Part shown: positions 15,882-24,787 of the stretch, piece by piece
Position numbering within the stretch: position 1 is the stretch's first letter
Layout: every line of letters begins with the position of its first letter
Position numbers and translations under genes: made by a program
Notes under the pieces: generated by a model
What the model was told of the DNA's origin: nothing
What the model saw: the letters and a program-made list of their open reading frames with translations, nothing else
Database searches by the model: none
Assembly: GCA_902493585.1 (NCBI GenBank)
Contig: CABUPZ010000010.1
Span: forward strand, 1-56,201
Direction: 5' to 3'
Length of the DNA: 56,201 bases
DNA from: an uncultured Fusicatenibacter sp.
GTDB lineage: Bacteria > Bacillota > Clostridia > Lachnospirales > Lachnospiraceae

Positions 15882-17225
15882 TCATTTCTCCCGGTTTTTC
15901 AGATAACCTTTCGCAAATTTTTTCAGGATTTCCGGATCATTGCGGGAAGGTTCCTCCAGCACCTCATACAGCGCCGCTTTCAGAATCTCTCCCACCAACG
16001 GGCCAGGCTTCACACCGAGTGCAATCAGATCCTGTCCTTTCAGTTTCAGATCTTTCTGACTGATGCACTGCTTTTCCTCCAGGATCTTTTCGCTGGTCTT
16101 CCGCACTTTTTCGATCCGCTCCAGCTTTTCTTCTCTCCGGTACTCACTCTGCGCCATCGTATCCGCATACTGCACATCCAGAAGCTTCTCAAACAGCTCC
16201 GGCGTCACCTTGCTCATAATCCGTCGGATCACTTTCGCGTCTGCGTTCATCCTGCAGTCATGCCACTGGATCAGCACCGTAGCCTTTCGAATGGTATCAT
16301 TGTCGAATTTCAGCCTTTTCAGGATCTGCTTCGCCAGTTCCACACTGGCTCTGCCATGGCCTTTGAAATGGTCCACGCCGTGTTCATCCGTCGTACGGCA
16401 CTCCGGTTTTCCCATATCATGGAGAAGCATCGTCCAGCGCAGAACCTTGTCCGCAGGAACATAACGCATACTCATAAGGGTATGTTCTCCCACGCTGCAG
16501 CAGTGATGGGGATTGTTCTGCGGCGTTTCCATCAGCCGATCAAATTCCGGCAGGATCACTTTTGTGATCCCTGTTTCCCACGCCGTCTTCAGATATTCCG
16601 GACGGTCGGAAACCAGCAGTTTTGTCAGTTCCACCGCAATCCGCTCCGCACTGATATGCTCCAGCGTCGGCGCAAGTTCCCGGATCGCCTGTTCCGTCTC
16701 CCCGTCGATCCGGAAGCCCAGCTGCGCGCTGAACCGGACCGCCCGCAGGATTCTCAGCGCATCCTCCCCGAACCGTTCCCTGGCGATCCCCACGCAGCGG
16801 ATCGTTTTACTCTGCAGATCCCGCATTCCCCCGTACAGATCCACCAGCCCGGTCTGATCGTTGTACGCCATCGCATTGATCGTAAAATCCCTGCGCTTCA
16901 GATCTTCCTCCAGATTTCTGGTAAATTCCACACTTTTCGGATGGCGGGAATCTTCATATTCTCCGTCGATCCGGTACGTTGTCACTTCATGGGCATGACT
17001 GCCTGCGAGCACTGTCACGGTTCCATGCTTCAGTCCCGTATCCACCGTCCTTTGAAATACTTTCTTTACCTCATAGGGCGTCGCCGACGTGGTGATATCC
17101 CAGTCGTCCGGAACCCTCCCGAGAATGCTGTCACGGACACATCCGCCCACCGCATAGGCTTCATAGCCCTTTGCCTGGAGGCTGTCAATGACCATTTTTA
17201 CACTTGCCGGAAGCTTTATCTTCAA
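15882..17225 (-). CDS. cca: CCA tRNA nucleotidyltransferase
   Basis: The enzyme adds or repairs the 3' CCA of tRNAs. The 447-residue class II nucleotidyltransferase has AVGGCVRDSILGRVPDDWDITTSA (GG at 27-28, DWD at 41-43), RRDFTINAMAYN, the RILRAVRFSAQLGF motif and an HD domain (LLHDMGKP, near residue 253). The start is TTG at 17225 with AGGAGTGAGG upstream. The HD domain implies an added phosphohydrolase activity, as in other HD-type CCA enzymes. Confidence 0.93.
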   Translation of the reverse strand: MKIKLPASVKMVIDSLQAKGYEAYAVGGCVRDSILGRVPDDWDITTSATPYEVKKVFQRTVDTGLKHGTVTVLAGSHAHEVTTYRIDGEYEDSRHPKSVEFTRNLEEDLKRRDFTINAMAYNDQTGLVDLYGGMRDLQSKTIRCVGIARERFGEDALRILRAVRFSAQLGFRIDGETEQAIRELAPTLEHISAERIAVELTKLLVSDRPEYLKTAWETGITKVILPEFDRLMETPQNNPHHCCSVGEHTLMSMRYVPADKVLRWTMLLHDMGKPECRTTDEHGVDHFKGHGRASVELAKQILKRLKFDNDTIRKATVLIQWHDCRMNADAKVIRRIMSKVTPELFEKLLDVQYADTMAQSEYRREEKLERIEKVRKTSEKILEEKQCISQKDLKLKGQDLIALGVKPGPLVGEILKAALYEVLEEPSRNDPEILKKFAKGYLKNREK

Positions 17226-17262
17226 ATCTGCCTCACTCCTTTTCTCTCTGATAACGAATAAC

Positions 17263-17306
17263 AGCCTGTATGAAAATTCCTTTCGCGGACCTTTCTCATA
17301 CAGGCT
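17263..17306 (-). terminator. Hairpin between the dCMP deaminase gene and cca
   Basis: An 11-bp perfect inverted repeat (AGCCTGTATGA / TCATACAGGCT) with a 22-base loop lies between the two genes. On the minus strand it is followed by GTTATTC rather than a clean T-run, so it is a weak terminator or an mRNA-stabilising stem. Confidence 0.45.
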
Positions 17307-17321
17307 GAACTCTCTCTGAAT

Positions 17322-17816
17322 CTATAAGTCGATTTCCACATTTCTTCCGGTGTGCTGGTAATGATAATACCTTACACCGGCCGCGTCCATCATTCGCTTG
17401 GAAGCGATCACTCCCGCTGTGTCCGCATATTTGTCACATTCATAGATCACGGTCCGGATCCCGGACTGGATGATCGCTTTGGCACACTCATTGCAAGGAA
17501 ACAGGGTAACGTAGATTTTCGCCCCCTCCAGGCTTCCTCCACGATAGTTGAGGATCGCGTTCAGCTCGCTGTGTGTGCTGTACAGATATTTACTCTTCAG
17601 CGGATCTTCCGCCTCCCTCGCCCAGGGAAACTCATCATCGGAACATCCGATGGGAAACCCGTTGTAGCCCATGGACAGAATCTTGTTGTCCGAGCTGACA
17701 ATGCAGGCTCCCACCTGTGTATGGGGATCCTTGGAACGGAGGCCGGAAAGCTTCGCGACCCCCATAAAGTATTCGTCCCAGGTCAGATAATCCTGTCTTT
17801 TTCCCGCCATTTTCAT
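17322..17816 (-). CDS. Deoxycytidylate (dCMP) deaminase
   Basis: This enzyme converts dCMP to dUMP and feeds dTMP synthesis. The 164-residue cytidine-deaminase fold has zinc ligands H82 and catalytic E84 in THSELNAIL and C108/C111 in PCNEC, with the substrate loop SGLRSKDPHTQVGACIV. It is closest to the ComEB/dCMP-deaminase group. It follows upp after 33 bases, and nucleotide metabolism genes cluster here. Confidence 0.92.
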   Translation of the reverse strand: MKMAGKRQDYLTWDEYFMGVAKLSGLRSKDPHTQVGACIVSSDNKILSMGYNGFPIGCSDDEFPWAREAEDPLKSKYLYSTHSELNAILNYRGGSLEGAKIYVTLFPCNECAKAIIQSGIRTVIYECDKYADTAGVIASKRMMDAAGVRYYHYQHTGRNVEIDL

Positions 17817-17849
17817 CCTTCTTTCTGCTCTCTTTCACCGGGAACCTGT

Positions 17850-18479
17850 TTATTTCGTTCCGAAAATACGGTCGCCGGCATCCCCAAGGCCCGGTACAAT
17901 ATAGCCGTGGTCATTGAGATGATCGTCCAGCGCTCCGATGAAGATATCCACATCCGGATGCTCTTCCTGCATCCGTTTTACACCTTCCGGCGCCGCGATG
18001 ATGCACATGAAATGAATCTTTCTCGCGCCTTTCTGTTTCAGCATGGTGATCGCTGCCGCAGCCGATCCGCCGGTAGCCAGCATCGGGTCAGTCACGAAAA
18101 TCTCACGATTGGCGATATCGGATGGAAGCTTGCAGTAATATTCCACCGGCTCCAGCGTCTCCGGATCACGGTACAGACCGATATGCCCCACTTTCGCTGC
18201 CGGTATCATTGCCAGCATTCCCTCTACCATTCCAAGTCCCGCACGCAGGATCGGCACCACCGCCATTTTCTTTCCCGCAAGCTGCTGCGCCGTCATTTTG
18301 CTGATCGGCGTCTCAATCTCCACCGGCTCCAGCGGCAGATCCCTGGTCGCTTCGTAGCACATCAGCATCGCTACCTCACTGATCATTTCGCGAAATTCTT
18401 TGGAACTGGTATCCTTTCTGCGGATGATCCCGATTTTATGCTGGATCAGCGGATGATCCATAACAACTGTTTTTGCCAT
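17850..18479 (-). CDS. upp: Uracil phosphoribosyltransferase
   Basis: Upp makes UMP from uracil and PRPP in pyrimidine salvage. The 209 residues include HPLIQHKIGIIRRKDTSSKEFRE at the N-terminus, VPILRAGLGMVEG, the PRPP loop DPMLATGGSAAAAI and the uracil-binding GLGDAGDRIFGTK end. The length is standard. It lies in the sua5-ywlE-rpiB-upp order known from Bacillus and Clostridia. Confidence 0.96.
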   Translation of the reverse strand: MAKTVVMDHPLIQHKIGIIRRKDTSSKEFREMISEVAMLMCYEATRDLPLEPVEIETPISKMTAQQLAGKKMAVVPILRAGLGMVEGMLAMIPAAKVGHIGLYRDPETLEPVEYYCKLPSDIANREIFVTDPMLATGGSAAAAITMLKQKGARKIHFMCIIAAPEGVKRMQEEHPDVDIFIGALDDHLNDHGYIVPGLGDAGDRIFGTK

Positions 18480-18545
18480 CTTTTTTCTCCTTTGTTCTTC
18501 TCTATGGCTGCCCTGTCCCGCAGCTTCAAAAGTTTCTCACGTTTC

Positions 18546-18983
18546 TTACTCTTCGGGGTGCTCGATCAGGTGAATCCTTCTCGTATGACGCTCCTCACCG
18601 GAAAACGGTGTGTTCAGGAAGGTATCCACAATCTTCACGGCAAGTCCCGGTCCGACCACGCGTCCTCCCATAGCCAGTACATTGGCATCGTTGTGCAGGC
18701 GGGTCGCTTCCGCACAGAAGCAGTCCGTACAAAGCGCCGCGCGGATTCCCGGCATCTTATTCGCCGCAATGGAAATGCCGATTCCGGTTCCGCAGATCAG
18801 GATTCCCTTGTCGCAGGTACCCTCAAGGATCGCATTTCCTACTTTTCTCGCGTAAACCGGATAGTCCACAGCCTCCGTGCTGCTGCATCCGAAATCTTTA
18901 TACTCCAGTCCCTTGCTGTCCAGATATGCCTTTACCTCCTGCATCAGTTCATATCCGCCATGGTCACATCCAAGTGCTATCAT
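18546..18983 (-). CDS. rpiB: Ribose-5-phosphate isomerase B
   Basis: RpiB interconverts ribose 5-phosphate and ribulose 5-phosphate. The 145-residue RpiB/LacAB protein has GCDHGGYELM at the N-terminus, the active-site Cys64 in ICGTGIGISIAANK, and DCFCAEATRLHNDANVLAMG. It overlaps the preceding ywlE-like gene by 4 bases (ATGA), so translation is coupled. Confidence 0.95.
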   Translation of the reverse strand: MIALGCDHGGYELMQEVKAYLDSKGLEYKDFGCSSTEAVDYPVYARKVGNAILEGTCDKGILICGTGIGISIAANKMPGIRAALCTDCFCAEATRLHNDANVLAMGGRVVGPGLAVKIVDTFLNTPFSGEERHTRRIHLIEHPEE

Positions 18984-19441
18984 CGTTTCAGTTCCTCCTC
19001 ATTCAGTTTTACCACAATGCCGGAGATCATATTTTCCAGCATCTCATAACATTTTCCATAGGATGTCAGCGGCTCTCCAAACACCGGCTCCACCTCTTTG
19101 TTCATCTGAAGAAACTCCGAGATGGTATAGACATCCTCTGCTTCCGGATATTCCTCCTGCAGTTTTTCCTTATACTCTTCCTCCATGGTCAGTATCAGTG
19201 TGCCTTCCTGCACGTCCTCTGCCGAAAAGGCCGCCGACGCATGGTCTTTGGCGGTATATCCGTTGCTGATCAGTACAGCTTCTGCCTTTTGATTGATGGG
19301 TTGGGGAAACAGTACCACCAGTCCGCGGGAATCGATCTCAATGGGACGAAACATCTGTTTCGTCTTCATGATCACTTTCGCCATCGGTGCTCTGGAGGTG
19401 TCGTCCGCATCCACAAAAATCAATCTGTTATAATGTTTCAC
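18980..19441 (-). CDS. YwlE-like low-molecular-weight phosphatase homologue lacking the catalytic Cys
   Basis: By position and fold this is the YwlE/LMW protein phosphatase of the sua5-ywlE-rpiB cluster. Active members have CxGNxCRSPMAE at the N-terminus. Here the same place reads FVDADDTSRAPMAK: the nucleophile Cys is Asp, the second Cys is Ser, and only Arg and the PMA remain. The acid loop usually DPFG reads FGEPLTSYGK. It therefore looks like a pseudo-phosphatase, or a protein with another chemistry or binding role. The GTG start at 19441 is chosen for AGAGGTAAGG upstream and gives 153 residues. It overlaps rpiB by 4 bases. Confidence 0.75.
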   Translation of the reverse strand: MKHYNRLIFVDADDTSRAPMAKVIMKTKQMFRPIEIDSRGLVVLFPQPINQKAEAVLISNGYTAKDHASAAFSAEDVQEGTLILTMEEEYKEKLQEEYPEAEDVYTISEFLQMNKEVEPVFGEPLTSYGKCYEMLENMISGIVVKLNEEELKR

Positions 19442-19492
19442 GTTCCTTACCTCTGATTCACGGTAACAGCAAAGATTCCCCACTGTTACATG

Positions 19493-20542
19493 TTACGCTT
19501 CTATCAGCTTGTGTCCTGCAGCTTTCAGAAGACGGTTCATAATTGCCTGTCCCATATCCGGGGTATCAAATGCCTCCGAATAGATGAGCTCCACCTGATC
19601 GTCATCAAATTCCCGGAGGATTCCGTACAGATGCCGGGCGATGGAAGACTCGTCCGCCCGCGCGCCGATACTTTTCACATCGCCTTCCGGATACTCCGCC
19701 CTGGTTTCATCGGTGCAGATAATCCCAACACGGACGCCCTGCCCGATCTGCTGCTTTGTCAGGTCACGGATTTTGGACACAACCTTTTCCGTGCTTCCTT
19801 CCACAATGGTCAGTTCCGCCTTCGGCGCATAATGCTTGTAGCGCATTCCGGGAGCTTTGGGCCGCACATGGGGCTGTTCCGCCAGAATGCCCGGATCCAC
19901 TTTTACCTCGCCCAGGATTTCTTCCAGTCTCTTCTGGTTCAGATAGCCGGGACGCAGGATCATAGGCGTTTCCTCGGTGAAATCCACGATCGTGGACTCC
20001 AGTCCGATATCCACCATTCCTCCGTCAAGAATGCAGTTGATCCTTTCACCCAGATCCTCCTCCACATGAGCTGCAGTCGTCGGACTCGGCCTTCCGGAAG
20101 TATTTGCACTTGGTGCCGCGACAAAACCGCCCGCCGCGATGATCAGCGCCTGCGCGATCTTGTTGCTCGGAAAGCGCACCGCCACCGTGTCCAGTCCGCC
20201 GGTGGTCTCATAAGGAACCACTTCCGTCTTTTCCAGGATCATGGTCAAAGGACCGGGCCAGCAGGTCTTCGCCAGTCGCCAGGCTTTCTCAGGGATATTC
20301 CGCGCAACCGTCTCCAGGTCCTCCAGTCTCGCAATATGCACGATCAGAGGATTGTCGCTTGGCCTGCCCTTCGCCGCGTAAATCTTTCTGGAAGCAGTGG
20401 CATCCAGCGCGTTCCCTCCAAGACCGTACACGGTTTCTGTCGGAAATGCCGCCAGCCCGCCGGTTTTCAGGATTTCTCCCGCCTTTTGTATGGCTTCCTC
20501 ATCCAGTTCTTCTTCTGTCATTCTGGCAACCCATGCCTTCAT
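19493..20542 (-). CDS. ywlC: L-threonylcarbamoyladenylate synthase (Sua5/YwlC)
   Basis: The enzyme makes threonylcarbamoyl-AMP from threonine, bicarbonate and ATP for t6A37 tRNA modification. The 349 residues contain the YrdC domain (FPTETVYGLGGNALD, KIYAAKGRPSDNPLIVHI, CWPGPLTMIL, PSANTSGRPSPT) and the C-terminal Sua5 domain joined through APGMRYKHYAP. It is the full-length Sua5 rather than the short TsaC. It probably heads the ywlC-ywlE-rpiB-upp group. Confidence 0.94.
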   Translation of the reverse strand: MKAWVARMTEEELDEEAIQKAGEILKTGGLAAFPTETVYGLGGNALDATASRKIYAAKGRPSDNPLIVHIARLEDLETVARNIPEKAWRLAKTCWPGPLTMILEKTEVVPYETTGGLDTVAVRFPSNKIAQALIIAAGGFVAAPSANTSGRPSPTTAAHVEEDLGERINCILDGGMVDIGLESTIVDFTEETPMILRPGYLNQKRLEEILGEVKVDPGILAEQPHVRPKAPGMRYKHYAPKAELTIVEGSTEKVVSKIRDLTKQQIGQGVRVGIICTDETRAEYPEGDVKSIGARADESSIARHLYGILREFDDDQVELIYSEAFDTPDMGQAIMNRLLKAAGHKLIEA

Positions 20543-20654
20543 CTCTTTCTCTCCCTGTTTCTTTTTTTGTTACTATTCACAACCTCTGTCCCGATTATAC
20601 CATTCGGAAAGAAAAATGGAAACCTCTTTTTTCAGATAATAGGCGCTAAGAAAA

Positions 20655-20701
20655 CACTGCAGAAAACCGTACTCCCGAAGGATCTCCGGTTTTCTGCAGT
20701 G
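20655..20701 (-). terminator. Terminator of proS
   Basis: A perfect 15-bp inverted repeat (20655-20669 with 20687-20701, core CTGCAGAAAACCG) with a 17-base loop is followed on the minus strand by TTTTCTTAG. It separates proS from sua5. Confidence 0.85.
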
Positions 20702-20768
20702 TCCTGGCTGCCGTTATCTTCTGCAGTTTGATGGTAACTGTTCCGTCCGTGGAACCGTCCCGTCTGAT

Positions 20769-22511
20769 TTACTGCTCGACTTTTTCCATGATCTCATTTT
20801 TCAGAGTATCGATCAGTTCAAAGATCTTCTCCTGTGCCTGGTCTTTCTCCACCATAAATTTGAAGCGTTTGTCGCGGGTCACGATCTCCACATTGCCTTC
20901 CTTCATATTTCTCGGGCTGACAACCACGCGCACCGGAACGCCCAGCAGATCCGCGTCAGAGAACATTGCACCCGGACGCACATCTCTGTCGTCATAGATG
21001 ACTTCCACATGTTTTTTCTGAAGGTCTGCATACAGCTGATCCGCGTATTCTTTGCACTCCGCATCGTCCACACGAAGACAGCAGATATGAACCTCCCATG
21101 GTGCGATGGTGATCGGCCAGATCGGACCATACTCGTCGTGGTGCGCCTCGCAGACGGAAGCCGCCAGACGTCCGACGCCGATACCGTAGCATCCCATGAT
21201 CGGGTACTGCTCTTCGTTGTTCTTATCGATATACTTCATTCCCATGCTCTTGGTGTATTTGGTTCCCAGCTGGAAGATATTTCCTACCTCAACGCCGCGG
21301 TGTACACGGATCATCGGTTTGCCGCATTTCGGGCAGATGCCGCCGTCACGGATCTTTGTAAAGTCATGGAACTCCGGTTCCTGTCCAAGGTCGCGGGCAA
21401 GATTCAGCCCTACATAATGGTAATCTCTCTCATTGGCGCCGCAGGACATATATTCAATTCCCTTCAGAGACTGGTCATACAGAACCGTCACATCCTGATT
21501 CAGCTGGTACGGTCCGATAAATCCAGCTACCAGGATGCTGTCATCCTCGATGTTCGCCGGATGGATATGATCGCCGATAAAGTTCGTGATCTTCGTCTCA
21601 TTTGCCTCCATATCTCCGCGCATGAAGACTACGACAAAGCTGTCGTCACTGTTCTTCTGGTAGACAACCGCCTTGCAGGTATTTTCAATCGGAAGGTTCA
21701 GCGCCTTTGTAACGTCTTCGATGGTGCTCAGGTTCGGCGTATAAACTTTCTCCAGTTCCGCCATCGCTCTGTCATTTCCGGAATTGTCCACCAGGTTCTC
21801 TGCCGCTTCCATGTTTGCCTTATAATCACAGCCGTCACAGATAGCGATGGAATCCTCTCCGATCGGGGTCAGCAGCATATATTCATGGGAAACACTTCCT
21901 CCCATCATACCGGAATCAGATTTTACCGCAACCACATCCGGAACACCGGCTCTCGCAAAAATACGATGGTACGCATCGTAGCAGATCTGATAGTAACGCT
22001 CCAGATCTTCCTGTGACGTATGGAAGGAATAGGCATCCTTCATGGTAAATTCACGCACGCGGAGCAGACCTGCTCTCGGTCTCGCCTCATCACGGAATTT
22101 TGTCTGAATCTGATAGATCATAAACGGATACTTGGTGTAGGAGTTCGCATATTCTCTTACCAGATGTACGGATGCTTCCTCGTGAGTCATTCCAAGAACC
22201 ATGCTGCTGTTGTTGCGGTCACGGAAACGTACCAGCTCCGCGCCGACGCTCTCAAATCTTCCGGACTCCTCCCAGAGTGAACCTGGAAGCACAACCGGGA
22301 ACATCACTTCCTGGCCGTCGATCGCATCCATCTCTTCGCGGATGATCCGCTCGATCTTGGAAGTCACCCGTTTGCCCGGAGTGAACAGAGAATAGATACC
22401 GTTTGCCACATACTTGATATATCCGCCCTTGACCATCAGCGCATGGCTGTCGATCACGCAGTCGGCGGGTTTTTCTTTGAATCTTTCACCAACTAATTTT
22501 GAAACCTTCAT
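20769..22511 (-). CDS. proS: Prolyl-tRNA synthetase
   Basis: This class II synthetase charges tRNA-Pro. The bacterial-type protein of about 580 residues has motif 1 around EVMFPVVLPGSLWEESGR, motif 2 FRDEARPRAGLLRVREFTMKD, the inserted editing domain (about 220-400) and motif 3 GCYGIGVGRL, then the anticodon-binding domain. ATG 22511 is preferred because AGAAGAGG lies 9 bases upstream; an in-frame TTG at 22541 would add 10 residues. I see no T-box upstream. Confidence 0.95.
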   Translation of the reverse strand: MKVSKLVGERFKEKPADCVIDSHALMVKGGYIKYVANGIYSLFTPGKRVTSKIERIIREEMDAIDGQEVMFPVVLPGSLWEESGRFESVGAELVRFRDRNNSSMVLGMTHEEASVHLVREYANSYTKYPFMIYQIQTKFRDEARPRAGLLRVREFTMKDAYSFHTSQEDLERYYQICYDAYHRIFARAGVPDVVAVKSDSGMMGGSVSHEYMLLTPIGEDSIAICDGCDYKANMEAAENLVDNSGNDRAMAELEKVYTPNLSTIEDVTKALNLPIENTCKAVVYQKNSDDSFVVVFMRGDMEANETKITNFIGDHIHPANIEDDSILVAGFIGPYQLNQDVTVLYDQSLKGIEYMSCGANERDYHYVGLNLARDLGQEPEFHDFTKIRDGGICPKCGKPMIRVHRGVEVGNIFQLGTKYTKSMGMKYIDKNNEEQYPIMGCYGIGVGRLAASVCEAHHDEYGPIWPITIAPWEVHICCLRVDDAECKEYADQLYADLQKKHVEVIYDDRDVRPGAMFSDADLLGVPVRVVVSPRNMKEGNVEIVTRDKRFKFMVEKDQAQEKIFELIDTLKNEIMEKVEQ

Positions 22512-22614
22512 TGCTTTCATCCTCTTCTCATTTTTTTCCAAAGCCGCGCTTTGGACATGTATAATCTATTATAAACCTGTTCACTTCCTTATGTAAATAC
22601 CTTTTTGATCTTCT

Positions 22615-23103
22615 TTGTATGAAGAACCATCTGTTATAAAAATTGCAACAAATACAAATATCATGAAACCTTATGAACGACGTTTTGCAATGGCTGCAAT
22701 GAAATTGAGCAACGAATCAGGCATTCCCATTGCATTTCACTGTCCATTTAATACTTTCTTCCATTATAATGAAATGCTGCAAATGGGAATGGATCCAAAC
22801 CGGCTGATCATTTGTCATTTTGAAAAACAATACACCAGAATGTCGGAAGACGAATTATTTTTCTATGCGGATAAAATCGTGTACAGTGGATCCTATCTTC
22901 AATTAAATGATTTTGGGACAAAATATCATTCCCCAAAAGCGCAAAGTGCTTTTCGACTGCTGAAAAAATTATTGGATGCCGGAAAATAGGATAAAATATT
23001 ATTGAGTTCAGACTGTAATTGGACCTGGAAAAAAGGAGAACCTGAATTTAACCCGGGCAATTTGAATATGGGATATAACTACTTATTTATGGTTTGGTAC
23101 ACA
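22615..23103 (+). pseudogene. Phosphotriesterase-family protein, truncated at both ends
   Basis: The frame reads KPYERRFAMAAMKLSNESGI, IAFHCPFNTFFHYNEMLQMG, the metal-ligand region LIICHFEKQY, stops at TAG 22987-22989, and continues in the same frame with KILLSSDCNWTWKKGEPEFN and GYNYLFMV. This fits the second half of an amidohydrolase of the phosphotriesterase-like type (SSD would be the metal-binding Asp). The N-terminus and the end are missing, and one in-frame TAG breaks it. Promiscuous lactonase/esterase roles are known in the family; none can be assigned here. Confidence 0.65.
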
Positions 23104-23117
23104 AAAAGCAGAAAAAA

Positions 23118-23642
23118 TCAGTATCTGCCCTCCCTCTTAACCGGAGTTTCCGTGTTCTCTGTCTGCCCCTGCCGGATTCTCCGAACTTCCGGAAGCGCGA
23201 ACTTCCAGCGGAAAATCCGGTAAACCGGGCGATGTCCGATGTCCAGCAGATAGTAATCCACCGCTCCGATAAAAAGGAGCGCCACCCCTGAGAGAAGAAA
23301 CCAGTACAACGTATAGCGGGGACAGATCAGATTGGCGCACATGCTCATCCATTCGTCCCGGTAATCCCACATCCGGATCCCCAGAACTTCCAGAGAGAAC
23401 AGACCGGCGGCCAATTCCAGAGCGGTAATGATGACCGCTCCGATCAGCATTTGCACAGGGAGCTGTAATTTCCACATCCCATGGCGCAGCAGAAATCCGA
23501 TCACCACCATAACGATTCCGCCGGTCAGGCCCATCAGCCGGAAGCTGTAGCCGCGGAACGTCACTTCCAGCGCCAGATAAACGCAGTAACCGGTCAAAAA
23601 TAAGAGCGAATACCGCAGCAGTCCTTTCTTCCATCCCAACAT
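23118..23642 (-). CDS. Multi-pass membrane protein, probably ABC_trans_CmpB-like (PF06541)
   Basis: The 174-residue protein has four to five hydrophobic segments (LLRYSLLFLTGYCVYLALEV, GLTGGIVMVVIGFLL, LPVQMLIGAVIITALELAAG, YTLYWFLLSGVALLFIGAVD) and the motif LGIRMWDYRDEWMSMCANLI..R, typical of small membrane proteins annotated as putative ABC transporter type IV. A good site (AAGGAGATTGGT) precedes the ATG. The Arg-rich tail is probably cytoplasmic. Its role is unknown; there is no ATPase neighbour. Confidence 0.65.
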   Translation of the reverse strand: MLGWKKGLLRYSLLFLTGYCVYLALEVTFRGYSFRLMGLTGGIVMVVIGFLLRHGMWKLQLPVQMLIGAVIITALELAAGLFSLEVLGIRMWDYRDEWMSMCANLICPRYTLYWFLLSGVALLFIGAVDYYLLDIGHRPVYRIFRWKFALPEVRRIRQGQTENTETPVKREGRY

Positions 23643-23813
23643 ACCAATCTCCTTCTTTTCCGCAAAACCTTTTTCTTCTGTTTCTTTCTGTCTTCTGCCC
23701 CACCAGACTTTCCGCGCTGATCAAAAAGCACAAAAAAACAAGAGACACAACCTTGTTTCAGTATCTCTTGTTTTCATCTTCAATATTCTGTTCCATGGCT
23801 TCTGCCAGATATT

Positions 23814-23866
23814 GTAACAGTTCAGCCAACTGAACCGTTACGGCATCCGCCCATGAAAAATCTTAC
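23814..23866. repeat. GTAAC element: palindrome plus truncated second module
   Basis: The 28-bp palindrome GTAACAGTTCAGC...GAACCGTTAC (23814-23841) is followed by GGCATCCGCCCATGAAAAATC, the left half of the second module of the 51207 element, and then TTAC. It lies between the AraC gene and the membrane protein gene and appears to be an internally deleted copy. Confidence 0.75.
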
Positions 23867-23876
23867 TTTTCCTTAA

Positions 23877-24755
23877 TTAAAGCACCTCCATCTGGTGCTG
23901 CTGCCGGTATTCCTTCGGCGACACGCCATACTCTCTTTTGAATCTCCGGTAAAAACTGGTGTAATCGGAAAATCCGAACTGCTGGCAGATCTGTCCGATG
24001 GGCTCGTCTCCAAGGATCGCGTCTTTGCAGGCGTCCAGTCTCTTTCTTGTGATATACTGGTGGGCCGACATCCCTACCTTATCTTTAAATAGGTGCGCAA
24101 TGTAATATTTATTCAGAAAAAACTGGCTGGCCAGCCGTTCCAGGGACAGATCTTCCTCCAGATGGGAAGCGATGAAATTGCAGATTGTCTGGTAAACCTC
24201 CTCCTCACCTTTCGCCACCTTCTTGTGATTCTGCTCATATACCATGCGATTCATCACCATCAGCAGTTCATTCAGCTTCAGATACAGAAAAGTCTGCTTG
24301 CCGTATCGGTCGCCCCACTGTTCCTCGATCATCCGGAACGCCATACCCTGCAGCTGGTTGGCAAGGATCGGATCGAACTGGTACAGATACTGTTTATTCA
24401 GTCTGGCTCTCTGAAACAGGTAGCCATAATCCTCCGACCGCAGCAGCAGTCCTTCCAGATAACTCGCCGAAATCCAGAGTACGATCCTGCGGTAAGGCTT
24501 TTCTCTGTTCCGGATCCGCAGAAAATGTACAACTCCGGGAGGAATCACCAGAACCTCACCGGGTTTCGGCCAGAAAACCTGTTCCTCGGCGTTCATCTCC
24601 GCATCGCCTTCCAGAAAAAAGTAGATTTCGTAATAATTGTGGGAATGCGCCCTCACCGGAGACAGATTGTAATCATTATAATAATAAATTTCATAATCCT
24701 TCTCCTCCATGTACTGGCGTTTTTTCCATTCCGTTTCAAACCGTTTTTTCTTCAA
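23877..24755 (-). CDS. AraC-family transcriptional regulator, divergent from uxuABC
   Basis: The 292-residue protein has an N-terminal cupin (YYYNDYNLSPVRAHSHNYYE, GDAEMNAEEQVFWPKPGEVLVIPPGVVHFL) and a C-terminal double helix-turn-helix (LSLERLASQFFLNKYYIAHLFKDKVG; IGQICQQFGFSDYTSFYRRFKREYGVSPKEYR). The start is TTG at 24755 with AGAGGA 9 bases upstream. It is divergently placed 250 bases from uxuA, so it probably senses a hexuronate or its product and controls that operon; the ligand is not shown by the sequence. Confidence 0.88.
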   Translation of the reverse strand: MKKKRFETEWKKRQYMEEKDYEIYYYNDYNLSPVRAHSHNYYEIYFFLEGDAEMNAEEQVFWPKPGEVLVIPPGVVHFLRIRNREKPYRRIVLWISASYLEGLLLRSEDYGYLFQRARLNKQYLYQFDPILANQLQGMAFRMIEEQWGDRYGKQTFLYLKLNELLMVMNRMVYEQNHKKVAKGEEEVYQTICNFIASHLEEDLSLERLASQFFLNKYYIAHLFKDKVGMSAHQYITRKRLDACKDAILGDEPIGQICQQFGFSDYTSFYRRFKREYGVSPKEYRQQHQMEVL

Positions 24756-24787
24756 TATCCTTTGTCCTCTTTCTGCCTGATATCCTT

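Noticed and set aside
20734..20760. Possible further GTAAC element upstream of the proS end
   Set aside because: GTAACTGTTC...GGAACCGTCC has weak arms and partly overlaps the proS 3' end; too diverged to count.
22512..22614. Possible T-box upstream of proS
   Set aside because: The region is too short and has no T-box core or terminator/antiterminator pair.
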